This document shows positions 56,200 through 64,000 of a stretch of DNA of 64,000 nucleotides, in pieces. The stretch is from Marsupella aquatica (taxonomy: Eukaryota > Marchantiophyta), in contig OZ316898.1 of the NCBI GenBank assembly GCA_973895155.1, positions 13,516,001 through 13,580,000 of the forward strand, given 5' to 3'. The translations under genes were made by a program, and so were the position numbers. Position 1 is the stretch's first letter. The number at the start of each line of letters is the position of its first letter. The notes beneath the pieces are model-generated. The model made no database searches. It was given only the letters and a program-made list of their open reading frames with translations, and was not told the DNA's origin.

Positions 56200-56614
56200 A
56201 TGAATCCAGGAGAGAGAGTTATCCCTGATCTTCCCCTTCGTAATCCGTTTTTGATTATAGTTTATCTTTTAGACAAACCATCTATGAGGCAATATCTAAC
56301 CTATCATTTTGGAGCTCAGTTTGCAACTGCTGTTATGGTTTCTAACGAGCCAATAATATACCCAGTGGTGTCGTACCGAAAGGAGTGGGAGTGCATCATC
56401 TTTGTCTTTTATTGAAATCATGGATCTGAATAGGAGTCCGGATGATATTCCTGTTTCATTTTCTCTTGGAGATATTAGGATCATATATCGTAAGAAAACT
56501 AATTTCCGTGATGTGTTGGTCCGCAAGTATGGTGAAGTAGGGTTTAATAGTATTTTAGTTTCACCTGAACCTTTCTTATACCCACTACCCTTGTTACTAG
56601 AATTATCATTTTGA
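56200..56614 (+). other. Two overlapping ORFs inside the 5' LTR of element B
   Basis: ORFs at 56200-56415 (71 aa) and 56402-56614 (70 aa) overlap by 14 bases in different frames. They could be one protein of about 135 residues split by a single indel. I recognise no domain. They lie downstream of the LTR TATA box, within the part of the LTR lost from the 3' copy. Codon use looks AT-biased, like the surrounding LTR, so chance is possible. Confidence 0.3.
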
Positions 56615-56701
56615 TTTTAGTGTAGAACTTATGAGCATGCAAGGTTAACTTCAAAAGAGCCAACATGCTCTTGCCAGAAAACAAGGTCACCCGGACATAA
56701 G

Positions 56702-56719
56702 TGGCGACCATACTGGGGA
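56702..56719 (+). other. Putative primer-binding site of element B
   Basis: TGGCGACCATACTGGGGA starts 4 bases after the 5' LTR. It begins with TGG, as expected for pairing with a tRNA CCA end. I could not assign the tRNA species with confidence. Confidence 0.5.
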
Positions 56720-56803
56720 ACCGCTGGATTTGGAAGTTAGTTTGTGCATATTTGAGTTCTAATGGATGAAGAGAAATATGGGTTGGAACTTTGAGTTCTT
56801 AAC

Positions 56804-58549
56804 TTGTTTATATTATTAAGTCAAGAGGGAAGAATTGCAATCATGGGAACTGAGATGAATCCAACTGACATGGAGAGGTTTTCATCCTTGATTGCTGCTT
56901 ACTTACATGGAATGAAGGAGAAGGAGATGGAGGAGAACAAGAAGAAGGAGTTGCTTGGTAGGACCACGAAGTACCTATACTCGGTTCTTACCAAGCAAGG
57001 AGAATTTGATGGGCGAAATGTAACCAAGTATCTCAAGGGGTACTGGACGGAGGCTACAATTCATAAGATTGATGCAGAAGTTGCAATCAAGGAGTTTGTA
57101 TCTTTAGTAGAACCTGAACTCAAGGGAATTGTTACTACCTTGATAGATGGAGCTACTGGGGAGAAAGCATGGAAGGTCTTTGAGTTGAAGATGAAAGAAG
57201 AATTTCAGCTTGAAGATCCAGATCGAGTTACTCAAGCATCTTTCCTTGATTGGGTGGCCGATAGAAGCAAGAAGTTGGGACCTCAAGAACTAATAAGGGA
57301 GTTTACGAAGAAGTTCAATCAGCCTCCTGAGATTGGTTCTGAAGTTATCAAGGTACAGAAGGCTACTTTACTTATCCGAGCTGCTGATGAGAAGCTTCAA
57401 GACGAGTTGGAGCTTGCTCTGGAATTGATGAACCGAAGTCGTGGAGCCAGTCCACCAACTTGGGAGGAGATTGAGATTGCTGTGCTTAGGGTCAGCCAAA
57501 AGCATAGAAGAAAGAAGCTGAGTCATGAAGGTGCTCTACATGCGGTTGCACCTGTGACTTCTATGAGGAGAATGGAGAAAATAGAGTCAACAACTAGTAG
57601 GGGTGAGAAAAGCATGGACAAAATGGATGAGTTATCTGAACTCATGAAAAATCTTACCATTCTTGCCACCCAAGCCTTCGAGCAGATGGGAGGAGGTGCA
57701 TCAAGACTAGCGTCAAGAGGTGGTCCAGGAGCCGGGAGTTCCATTGGCGGAGCAAGGAGTTGGAATTGTATTTGGTGTGATAGTAAGGAGCACTCAAGGC
57801 GTGAATGTGGGGAGCTTTCTGTTGCTCTGAGAGAGAGAATAGTCAAGTTCATTGATCATGATGGCATAAGAAAGCTTGCTTATCATGATTCAGGAGAGCT
57901 TATTCCAGTAAACACAAACAAGGGCGGTATGAAGGTGTTGGTGGAGAGAAGAATGACTGAACATCATACTTCAGCCATTGCAGGAGCTTTTGGAGATCAG
58001 GATGAGCATGAAGCAGATGTTTACACCCTCTTTGGGAGTTCTTCGTCAATAGAGACAGACAAGAAGAGACTAGCAGAGTTTGTAAGGAGGAAGTCAGATT
58101 GGAGTGATCCAATGTTGATCTCTTCTTTCACTGCAGAAGTGGGATCTCTATGGGATTCTATGGTAGAGGAGAAACGAAAGTCATCGGAACCTTTGGAAGA
58201 ACGTGCCAAAGGAAAACAAAAGGTTGAGCCTGGACCCTCTATTTTGCAGCCATCATCAAGAGTCCCAACAAGGAGGAGTGTTCGATTTGAAGATAGAGGA
58301 AGTACAACAAAGGAGCCTACTTCGACTCCTTCATCCTCAAAGGAGATGGAAGTGGTAAAAAAAGAGAAGGTGGAAAAGAAAGGACCTGGTTGGGTCCTTG
58401 GAAGAGATGTTGAGCAGCACATTGCGTATGATCAAGTTGCTGAGAAGTTTTGGAAAGCGGAGGTGAGCGGAGTCACCAATGAGGATTTTTTTGCTTGCAT
58501 GAACTCCAAGGCTCAAGATGCATTACTTGCAAAAGTGAAACGAAAATGA
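56804..58549 (+). CDS. gag: Element B gag
   Basis: An uninterrupted 581-codon ORF. The protein is highly charged; the first in-frame methionines after the initial one (as in 'MGTEMNPTDMERF') may be the true start. A helical capsid-like region covers about residues 20-230. One zinc knuckle, CX2CX4HX4C ('CIWCDSKEHSRREC', 57767-57808), lies after a Gly-rich linker. The C-terminal third is Ser/Lys-rich and ends in a conserved-looking block ('DQVAEKFWKAEVSGVT'). The stop TGA at 58547 is followed in the same frame by the protease, with coding-like codons between, so gag and pol were probably one reading frame before a CGA-to-TGA change. Confidence 0.85.
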   Translation: MFILLSQEGRIAIMGTEMNPTDMERFSSLIAAYLHGMKEKEMEENKKKELLGRTTKYLYSVLTKQGEFDGRNVTKYLKGYWTEATIHKIDAEVAIKEFVSLVEPELKGIVTTLIDGATGEKAWKVFELKMKEEFQLEDPDRVTQASFLDWVADRSKKLGPQELIREFTKKFNQPPEIGSEVIKVQKATLLIRAADEKLQDELELALELMNRSRGASPPTWEEIEIAVLRVSQKHRRKKLSHEGALHAVAPVTSMRRMEKIESTTSRGEKSMDKMDELSELMKNLTILATQAFEQMGGGASRLASRGGPGAGSSIGGARSWNCIWCDSKEHSRRECGELSVALRERIVKFIDHDGIRKLAYHDSGELIPVNTNKGGMKVLVERRMTEHHTSAIAGAFGDQDEHEADVYTLFGSSSSIETDKKRLAEFVRRKSDWSDPMLISSFTAEVGSLWDSMVEEKRKSSEPLEERAKGKQKVEPGPSILQPSSRVPTRRSVRFEDRGSTTKEPTSTPSSSKEMEVVKKEKVEKKGPGWVLGRDVEQHIAYDQVAEKFWKAEVSGVTNEDFFACMNSKAQDALLAKVKRK

Positions 58550-58573
58550 TTTTACAAGGAAGGACCTCATGCC

Positions 58574-59407
58574 TTGGGAATGGAGGTTTTTTCTGATGTT
58601 GATGAAGATGGAGAAGGTTCAATTGTTTCTCAAGCCAGTGTGGAGTGTGAAATGTATCAAGTGAATGCGGAGAAGATCCCTAGACCACAGATGCTAGGGT
58701 CTTCAACAAAGGAAGTTCCTGAACCAAAGATGTCAGGAGTTGAGGTATTGGAGAGGTGGAAACCATTGGCGAAAGCAACAACAGGATTTGCAGTGACCCA
58801 GGATATGACAAAAATTAGTCGTGAAGAGGTGCTCAAGGCCTCACAAAGTGTGTGGGTCATGTGTGCTTCAGCTATGAAGAATCTTGATTCAGGAGACGAC
58901 AAGGAGTCCATCTTGGAGCCGTTTTGGGCAAGAACTTGGTCAGTTGTGGAGGTAGAGCTTGTAGGAATGGAGGGCAAAGCTCGAGCATTGTTTGACACAG
59001 GATCTGAGGTGAATCTAATGTCAAGAAGCATCTATGATCTTGGGCAATGGATGATTGATTATGATACTCAATGGTCTGTCAACTCAATCAATCGTTCAAA
59101 GAATATGCTTTGGGGAGGATGCCCTGGAGTATCAGTGAAGGTTGGCCATGTGATAGAACCAACTAACATCTTTGTGCATGATAGCTTGCCCTATGATCTC
59201 ATTCTAGGGCAGCCTTACATTATTGAAGCTCGAATGGAGTACAAGGTCCTACCAGATGGCACTCATATGACAAAGGTAAGGAGTCGGGATGAATTGCGGG
59301 TTATCCAATTTCCTGTAGTGAAACCTGGACATTGGAGGAATCGGAAGGAGTTGAAAGGACCTGAACCCAAGGAAGGAAATGAGGATTTCTGGAAGGCGTC
59401 TCGTTAA
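58574..59407 (+). CDS. Element B aspartic protease region
   Basis: A 277-codon ORF in the gag frame. The retropepsin core is 'RALFDTGSEVNLMS' (Asp-Thr-Gly at about 58993-59001), followed by 'GGCPGVSVKVG' and 'DSLPYDLILGQPYI'. This form (DTGSE with N-L/I-M-S, later ILGQP) is, as I recall it, like the protease of Ty3/gypsy elements common in basidiomycete fungi. The frame ends at TAA 59405, where the coding signal moves to another frame near a G-rich run. Confidence 0.85.
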   Translation: MGMEVFSDVDEDGEGSIVSQASVECEMYQVNAEKIPRPQMLGSSTKEVPEPKMSGVEVLERWKPLAKATTGFAVTQDMTKISREEVLKASQSVWVMCASAMKNLDSGDDKESILEPFWARTWSVVEVELVGMEGKARALFDTGSEVNLMSRSIYDLGQWMIDYDTQWSVNSINRSKNMLWGGCPGVSVKVGHVIEPTNIFVHDSLPYDLILGQPYIIEARMEYKVLPDGTHMTKVRSRDELRVIQFPVVKPGHWRNRKELKGPEPKEGNEDFWKASR

Positions 59408-59439
59408 GCAATGCGGGAGGGCGGGGCGCCATCGCCAAT

Positions 59440-59697
59440 GACCCGTTGGTGACTTGGAATGTGAATAGTTTGTTGGCAAGCTCATTTGAAGGTGAAAGCT
59501 TGCATTGTCGAATTTCTTATGTGAAAGTGTGTGAAGCTACTAAAAAATTCAAAAAGAAAATTGCAAGGATTGAGGATACTATGCAAATACATGGATTGCT
59601 AGAGGAAAGTGAAGAGATTGAAGGCCTTCTAGATGAAGAAGGAGTAGAAGTGTTTTTGAAAGAAATAATTGAAGGTCTTTCAGAGGGAAAGCTCATA
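59440..59697 (+). pseudogene. Element B linker between protease and RT, in a different frame
   Basis: The open stretch 59446-59781 encodes a Glu/Lys-rich, probably coiled segment. Its 5' part is the likely continuation of the protease ORF after an indel in the G-rich stretch 59411-59430. The coding signal leaves this frame near 59695, where the RT ORF begins. Confidence 0.5.
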
Positions 59698-61964
59698 TGG
59701 AAATCAATCATGAGCTGTATGGCGAGTTGTCTCAATTTGTTGAGGTCAACACCAAGTACAAAACAGTGGAAAAGAAAGTGAGACCAGCAGCAATTCCTTT
59801 ACCTTTGGATGCTAGGGAGATTTTGGAGAAGGCAGGTAAAGAGACCAGTCTTAGAGATCAGACTAAGATTGGCCACAAATTCACGAAGAAGACCCTTAAT
59901 CAACTAAGGATTGGTGATGATGGGTTGCTGACAAAAGAAGAGAGAGAAGAGTTTCAGCAAATGATTGGTGAGCATGGTAAGGCTTTTGCCTTTTGTCTTG
60001 AAGAGATGGGATGTGTGGATCCTAGTGTTGTTACTCCTATGGTAATTTTCACTGTCCCGCATGTTCCTTGGGACTTGAAACCCATTCTAGTGCCCAAGGC
60101 TTTGTTACCTAAACTTATTGATCTATTAAAGGAGAAGCTTTCCACTAGGATTTTGGAAAGAACAGATGCACCTTATTCTAATCGTTGGTTTACTATTCGT
60201 AAGAAAAATGGTAAACTTAGATTTATTCAGGACATGCAACCACCTAACAAGGTTACTATTCGCAATACTGGAATAGGACCTATAGTAGATGAATTTGCAG
60301 AAGAATTTGCTGGTAGAGCCATCTATTCATGCGGTGACCTCTATTCAAGCTATGATCAGTTTCAGTTGGCTCAGAGTAGTAGAGATATCACCACTATGAG
60401 GACACCTTTGGGGCTACTTCGCATGTGTATCTTGCCTCAAGGGGCAACCAACTCGGTGGCTCACATGCAGAATGCCATGAATAAGGTATTACACCGTTTC
60501 ATTCCAGAGAAGACACAACCATTCCTTGATGATATGCCAATCAAGGGATGTTTGGAGACAAAGAAAGATGAGACTATACGTGAAGATGACTTGCGACAAT
60601 TTGTATGGGAGCACATTCAAGATGTGAAAGCAATCTTGAAGAGGTTGATTGAGGTTGGGCTCACTCTTTCTGGTGAGAAATCTTCATTTGGGCTTCGTGA
60701 AGTCCTAATTGTAGGACAAATTTGTGGAGTTGATGGGAGGAAGCCAAATGGAGGAAAAGTAGATGCAATCAATCAGATGAAAGATTGTAGGACAACTTCG
60801 GAGGTGCGAAGGTTCCTTGGTGCTTGCTTGTTCTATAGGATCTGGATTCCTCACTTTGCACATATTGCTGATCCTTTGGACGGATTATTGAGGAAGAATG
60901 TGCACTTTGTTTGGACAGAGGCACATAAGGAGGCTATGCAAAGGTTAAAGGAGGCCTTACTTAGCCCCCTTGTTTTACGTCCCTTATGCTATGATGGAAG
61001 ACCCATCATTGTCACTGTAGATTCAAGTCCTGATGCTGCTGGATGGGCGGTAGGGCAGGATGATGAGGAGGGGAGAAGATTTGCAGCAAGGTTTGGAGCT
61101 AAGATCTTTTCAGCAAGGCAAAGGCATTACCCTCAAATCAAGCGAGAGTTGTGGGGAGCAAGGATAGCCTTGTGTCAAGAAAAAGTCTACTTGATTGGAG
61201 CACAAGTCATTCTTGAGACTGATTGTTTACCACTTTTAGGGATGATTGCTAACTGTGATACTCCAGACATTGCTATGCTACGTTGGATAGCTTTTATTAG
61301 GATGATCAACCCCGAGCTTCGACACATTGCTGGAAAAGATAATCCAGTAGCAGATATGCTTTCAAGAGCCCGCTATGATCAGAATGAAGTGGAGGCAGTT
61401 CAAGTGATGAATGGAGAGTTTGAGGTCTTAACATTTCGAGATGAGCTCTATTTTGGAGAGTTGCTCTTGATTGGAAGGTACCTTAGTACTCTTCAAAGGC
61501 CTGTTGAAATGATAGAAGAGAAGTTTCAACAATTACGAAAGAAGGCTTACAAGTTCATGCTCAAGGATGGTGTTTTATGGAGAAGGTCTTTGAAGAAAGG
61601 ACATGTTCCTTGTAGAGTTCTTGATACAGATGAAGAGAAGAAGAGAGTCTTATGGGATTCTCATGATGCTGTTGAAGCAGGACATCGAGGAGTTAGAGCT
61701 ACCTATGAGCGGGTTCAAAGGTGGTACTGGTGGTCAGGCATGTATGTGGATATAAAATCCTATGTTGGATCTTGTGAGAGTTGTCAGTATTACTCTAAAG
61801 TTTGGTTTAGAGATGAACTTAATCCCACTAGTCCTCTTTCTTTACATTTTCAGTGGGCAGTAGATGTGGTGCACATGCCATGGGGAATTAGGGGGGGCAA
61901 AGTACCTTGTCCTTGCAAGAGAAGATTTATCTTCTTATGTCGAAAGAAGGGCTTTAACCTCTAA
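59697..61964 (+). pseudogene. pol: Element B reverse transcriptase, RNase H and integrase N-terminus
   Basis: A 755-codon ORF. The RT region has 'SNRWFTIRKKNGKLRFIQDMQPPNKVTIRN' type fingers. Its catalytic box reads FLDD followed by MPIKG (about 60523-60550), in place of the YxDD usual in plant gypsy elements. RNase H follows ('VTVDSSPDAAGWAV', 'YPQIKRELWGARIAL', 'ETDCLPLLGM'). The integrase HHCC module ('HDAVEAGHRG' to 'CESCQYY', 61662-61795) and the first catalytic Asp ('WAVDVVHMPWG', about 61863) come next. The frame then fails at a G7 run at 61889-61895; one G fewer would join it to the downstream integrase ORF. The RT and protease resemble basidiomycete-type gypsy elements as I remember them. 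Confidence 0.88.
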
Positions 61965-62694
61965 CACTACAGAAGCAGTATGCAGGTTCATACTTGAAGA
62001 CGTTATAGCACGTCATGGTTGTTTTGTGCAAATGAGAGCAGATAGAGGAGAGCTGAATTCTGAAGAGGCTACAGAATTTTTCGACTGGTTCAACATCAAG
62101 CTCAAACTCACTACTGCCTACAACCCGGAAGGAAATGGAAAGATTGAGCGAGGGCACCCACCGATAGTGAATGCCTTGGTGAAATCTTGCCAAGGAAAAC
62201 CATCACTTTGGCCCAATCTTCTACCATTTGCTCTTTTGGCAAATCGAATGACATGCACTACCACAACAGGAATTACGCCTACCGAATTAGTCTCTGGACA
62301 TTTGCCTTTGATGCCGATTGAGGAAAATGTTCAGAGTTGGAGGATGATTGAATGGCAAGATAGAATCTCCCGAGAAAAGTTGCTGGAGCGAAGGATTGAG
62401 CACTTTAGCCAGACCAAGGAGAAGATTGATGAGGCATTACTAAAGCTAAAGGAGGCTCGTGAGAAGAATAAGGAACGATTTGACAAGACCCATCGTTTGA
62501 GACCAATTCCCATCCAGAATGGAGATTGGGTCTTGATCTATGAGGGAGGGTTGGAACAACAACATTCTACTCTGAAGAAGTTTGCACATCGTTGGAGAGG
62601 ATCATTTGTGATGGAGGAGGTTCGTCCTAATGCAACATATGTGGTAAGAGAACTTGATGGAGCAATTCATCGCAATCCCTATGCAGGGAAGTGA
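61896..62694 (+). pseudogene. Element B integrase core and C-terminus
   Basis: The open stretch from 61864 continues the integrase after the G7 frame change. It holds the second Asp ('MRADRGELNS', about 62040) and the catalytic Glu ('NGKIERGHPPIVNALV', about 62147). A C-terminal GPY/F-like segment ('KKFAHRWRGSFVMEEVRPNATYVVREL') follows. A TGA at 62692 ends it, but the same frame stays coding-like (basic, then acidic) to TAG 62782-62784, so the TGA is probably a recent nonsense change. No chromodomain is seen. Confidence 0.85.
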
Positions 62695-62824
62695 GTGAAA
62701 TTATTTAAACGACGAACTCGATTTGTGACAAAGGAAGAGTTTGAACCCGACGACTATGGGGCTTTAGATGAAGAAGACATGTAGCGATTCTAGGTGTGGT
62801 GCATACCGGAGGATGCACAGATTT

Positions 62825-62837
62825 GGTAGGGGTGATG
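62825..62837 (+). other. Putative polypurine tract of element B
   Basis: A short purine-rich stretch (GGTAGGGGTGA) directly before the 3' LTR. It is short and contains Ts, so it is weak as a tract, but its position is right. Confidence 0.45.
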
Positions 62838-63641
62838 TGTCGTGATTTTCTCTTAAGTTATGAAAAAATTGTTTGTTTTAATATGCTATAGATTATATAA
62901 GTAATTTAGTAGTTAGATTATTAAATTTAAACTTTATTAAACTTCTTTAGCTATATTAACGGACTATAGTAGTTCCACCAATGCATATGAGTAGTTCCAC
63001 CAACTACAATAATATTCACCAACGCATAGTAGTTCTACCAACGCACAGTAGGTCCACCAGCGCATAGTAGTTCTACCAACGCATAGTAGGTCCACCAACG
63101 CATAGTAGTTCCACCAACGCATGGTAGTTCCACCTACTAAAAGTAGTTTCACCAACTATGAACAGTACTAGCACACTCTTAGGTATTAGATGTTTGACAC
63201 TTGGCCTTCATCCAAGTGCTTGGGCTTGATGCATGCCCTCTTGGTGTGCACTATAAATAAAGTGGTGAGGGGCACTCTCCCCTCATTCCGTAGTGTTTAT
63301 TATTCAAGGTTGTGAAGCTCTTTTGTGCCTTGAACATAGTAGTGGGGCGTCCTTTGGCCCGGATAGCAAAGGAATGAGTGGTAGACTTATAGATAGGACC
63401 TTAGGGAATAAGGTTTCTTTGGGAATATAGGGGTGGGGCGTCCTTTGGCCCGGATAGGGTAGTGGGTATTAAGAAAGGGTAGTGGGTATTAAGAAAGGTA
63501 TCTGAACCTTTCTTAATACCCACTACCCACTACCCTTTTACTAGAATTATCATTTTGATTTTAGTGTAGAACTTATGAGCATGCAAGGTTAACTTCAAAA
63601 GAGCCAACATGCTCTTGCCAGAAAACACGGTCACCCGGACA
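62838..63641 (+). repeat. Element B 3' LTR (804 bp, with internal deletion)
   Basis: Aligns with the 5' LTR from TGTCGTG to CCGGACA but lacks about 0.4 kb (the 5' LTR segment around 56175-56590). At the junction (about 63457-63538) it carries new inverted repeat sequence. Outside this, differences are a dozen or so substitutions, mostly transitions, and one 19-bp unit. The TATA box is retained at about 63252. Confidence 0.92.
63457..63538. repeat. Foldback at the 3' LTR deletion junction
   Basis: Two tandem 20-bp units 'gggtagtgggtattaagaaa' (63457-63496), then an 8-base loop, then the exact reverse complement of 22 bases ('cctttcttaatacccactac' and so on), with an extra 'cactaccc' after it. 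The 5' LTR has a single version of the right arm ('cctttcttatacccactaccc', about 56573), so the left arm is templated copy. Confidence 0.9.
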
Positions 63642-63645
63642 GCGT
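63642..63645. repeat. Target site duplication, right copy (GCGT)
   Basis: Direct repeat of 55536-55539, immediately after the CA end of the 3' LTR. Confidence 0.9.
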
Positions 63646-63914
63646 ACTCAGTCATTTTGGAGCACCAGCTGAGGTGTTGGCTGATCAGGGAACTGAGTTC
63701 CGTGGAGAGTTTGAGAGTTTGTGTGAACAAGCTTTGATTGATCATCGTACTACCTCTCGTGATCATCCTGAGGCAGATGGATTAGCTGAGAGAGTTGTGC
63801 AAACTGTGAAGAGAGGATTGCGTAAGTATGGCTTGCAGGTTGGTCATCTGGGAGATTGGGATCTCCAGCTACCTTGGTTAGCTATGGGCTACCGTTTCAG
63901 TCGGCAAGCATCAC
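63642..63914 (+). pseudogene. Element A integrase, 3' part, after element B
   Basis: Removing element B and one copy of the GCGT duplication puts this segment in frame with the 5' part. It supplies the second Asp ('ADQGTEF'), the catalytic Glu ('GLAERVVQTV') and the 'WLAMGYRFSRQASL' block. After about 63914 the reading frame stays open, but the sequence no longer resembles an integrase C-terminus. This suggests a second breakpoint near 63915, where a TG begins. Confidence 0.85.
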
Positions 63915-64000
63915 TGTCACTTGCCTATCCAACGATTAATACTTGCAAACCGTACTTTTCTTCGCTTAAACCGTTGGTATCGTATTACGGGGTCGTGGAG

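Larger units (their letters stand above)
55540..56697 (+). repeat. Element B 5' LTR (1158 bp)
   Basis: Starts TG and ends CA. It contains a 19-bp minisatellite (about 55690-55850), a TATAAATA box at 55973-55980 and two copies of 'ggggcgtc.tttggcccggatag' (about 56065 and 56157). It also has a 0.4-kb segment (about 56175-56590) that is missing from the 3' LTR. This LTR is the full-length form. Confidence 0.93.
55540..63641 (+). mobile_element. Element B: Ty3/gypsy retrotransposon nested in element A
   Basis: Complete boundaries are visible: 5' LTR 55540-56697, 3' LTR 62838-63641, both starting TGTCGTG and ending CCGGACA, flanked by the 4-bp direct repeat GCGT (55536-55539 and 63642-63645). 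Order is gag, protease, RT, RNase H, integrase. Defects: a TGA between gag and protease (58547), frame changes near 59405-59440 and 59695, a one-base frame change at a G7 run (61889-61895) and a TGA (62692) before the natural end of integrase. The LTRs differ at about a dozen positions over the roughly 640 bp I compared, one 19-bp repeat unit and one deletion, so insertion was fairly recent and younger than element A. Confidence 0.95.
47720..64000 (+). mobile_element. Element A: Ty3/gypsy retrotransposon carrying a DNA methyltransferase, interrupted by element B
   Basis: Order is LTR-like start, gag, aspartic protease, cytosine-5 methyltransferase, reverse transcriptase, RNase H, integrase. 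Element B splits it at 55539/63642 and its 3' end lies beyond the window or is lost after about 63914. RT before integrase places it in Ty3/gypsy. It is degenerate: at least two frameshifts in gag, a frameshift between gag and protease, another between protease and methyltransferase, and several stops in pol. From 52184 to 55539 one frame runs through methyltransferase, RT, RNase H and integrase with five stops (52748, 53306, 53438, 53867, 54866) and no indel. The left boundary rests on the repeat shared with 31223 and a TG start, and is uncertain. Confidence 0.85.

Noticed and set aside
62964-63155. Minus-strand ORF rich in Trp, Tyr and Leu in the 3' LTR
   Set aside because: It is the reverse reading of the 19-bp LTR minisatellite.

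Overview
The window looks like nuclear DNA of a land plant, most likely a seed-free one (bryophyte, lycophyte or fern). Reasons: genes are spliced with GT-AG introns; the set includes plant-type proteins (a DUF760 plastid protein, a two-pore vacuolar K+ channel, a plant NEK kinase, an At3g56230-like BTB protein); an acetate kinase gene is present, a family I associate with algae and bryophytes rather than flowering plants; and Ty3/gypsy retrotransposons are abundant. The species cannot be named from the sequence alone.

Layout. 1-10.9 kb: mostly non-coding, with possible exons of an unrecognised gene at the far left, a 14-residue coding-phase minisatellite near 4.5 kb, and tandem repeat arrays at 7.87-8.85 kb. 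10.9-12.3 kb: BTB/POZ gene (+). 15.9-17.4 kb: TPK-type two-pore K+ channel (+). 18.3-19.6 kb: repeat-rich spacer. 19.9-23.2 kb: acetate kinase (+, four coding exons). 25.8-28.1 kb: DUF760 / UV-B-induced plastid protein (-, three exons). 28.2-35.7 kb: intergenic, with a diverged LTR-like fragment at 31.2 kb. 35.7-42.5 kb: NEK kinase (-, 14 coding exons, 962 aa model). 43.9-47.7 kb: short tandem repeats, a MITE-like element and other non-coding DNA. 47.7-64 kb: two nested Ty3/gypsy retrotransposons.

The most interesting system is the outer retrotransposon (element A). Between its aspartic protease and its reverse transcriptase lies a DNMT3-like cytosine-5 DNA methyltransferase domain. The methyltransferase, RT, RNase H and integrase share one reading frame for more than 3.3 kb, broken by five stop codons but no indel, so the methyltransferase was part of the Pol polyprotein. 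The inner element (B, 55540-63641) is a younger gypsy element of a different type. It inserted inside element A's integrase, made a 4-bp target duplication (GCGT), and has LTRs differing by about a dozen substitutions over the part compared. Its 3' LTR has lost about 0.4 kb, replaced by a perfect 22-bp foldback. Both elements carry frameshifts or stops and are probably not autonomous now.

The host genes show no operon-like relationship; they are ordinary dispersed plant genes. Exon models were built by hand from reading frames and splice signals and are phase-consistent throughout, but have not been checked against transcripts.
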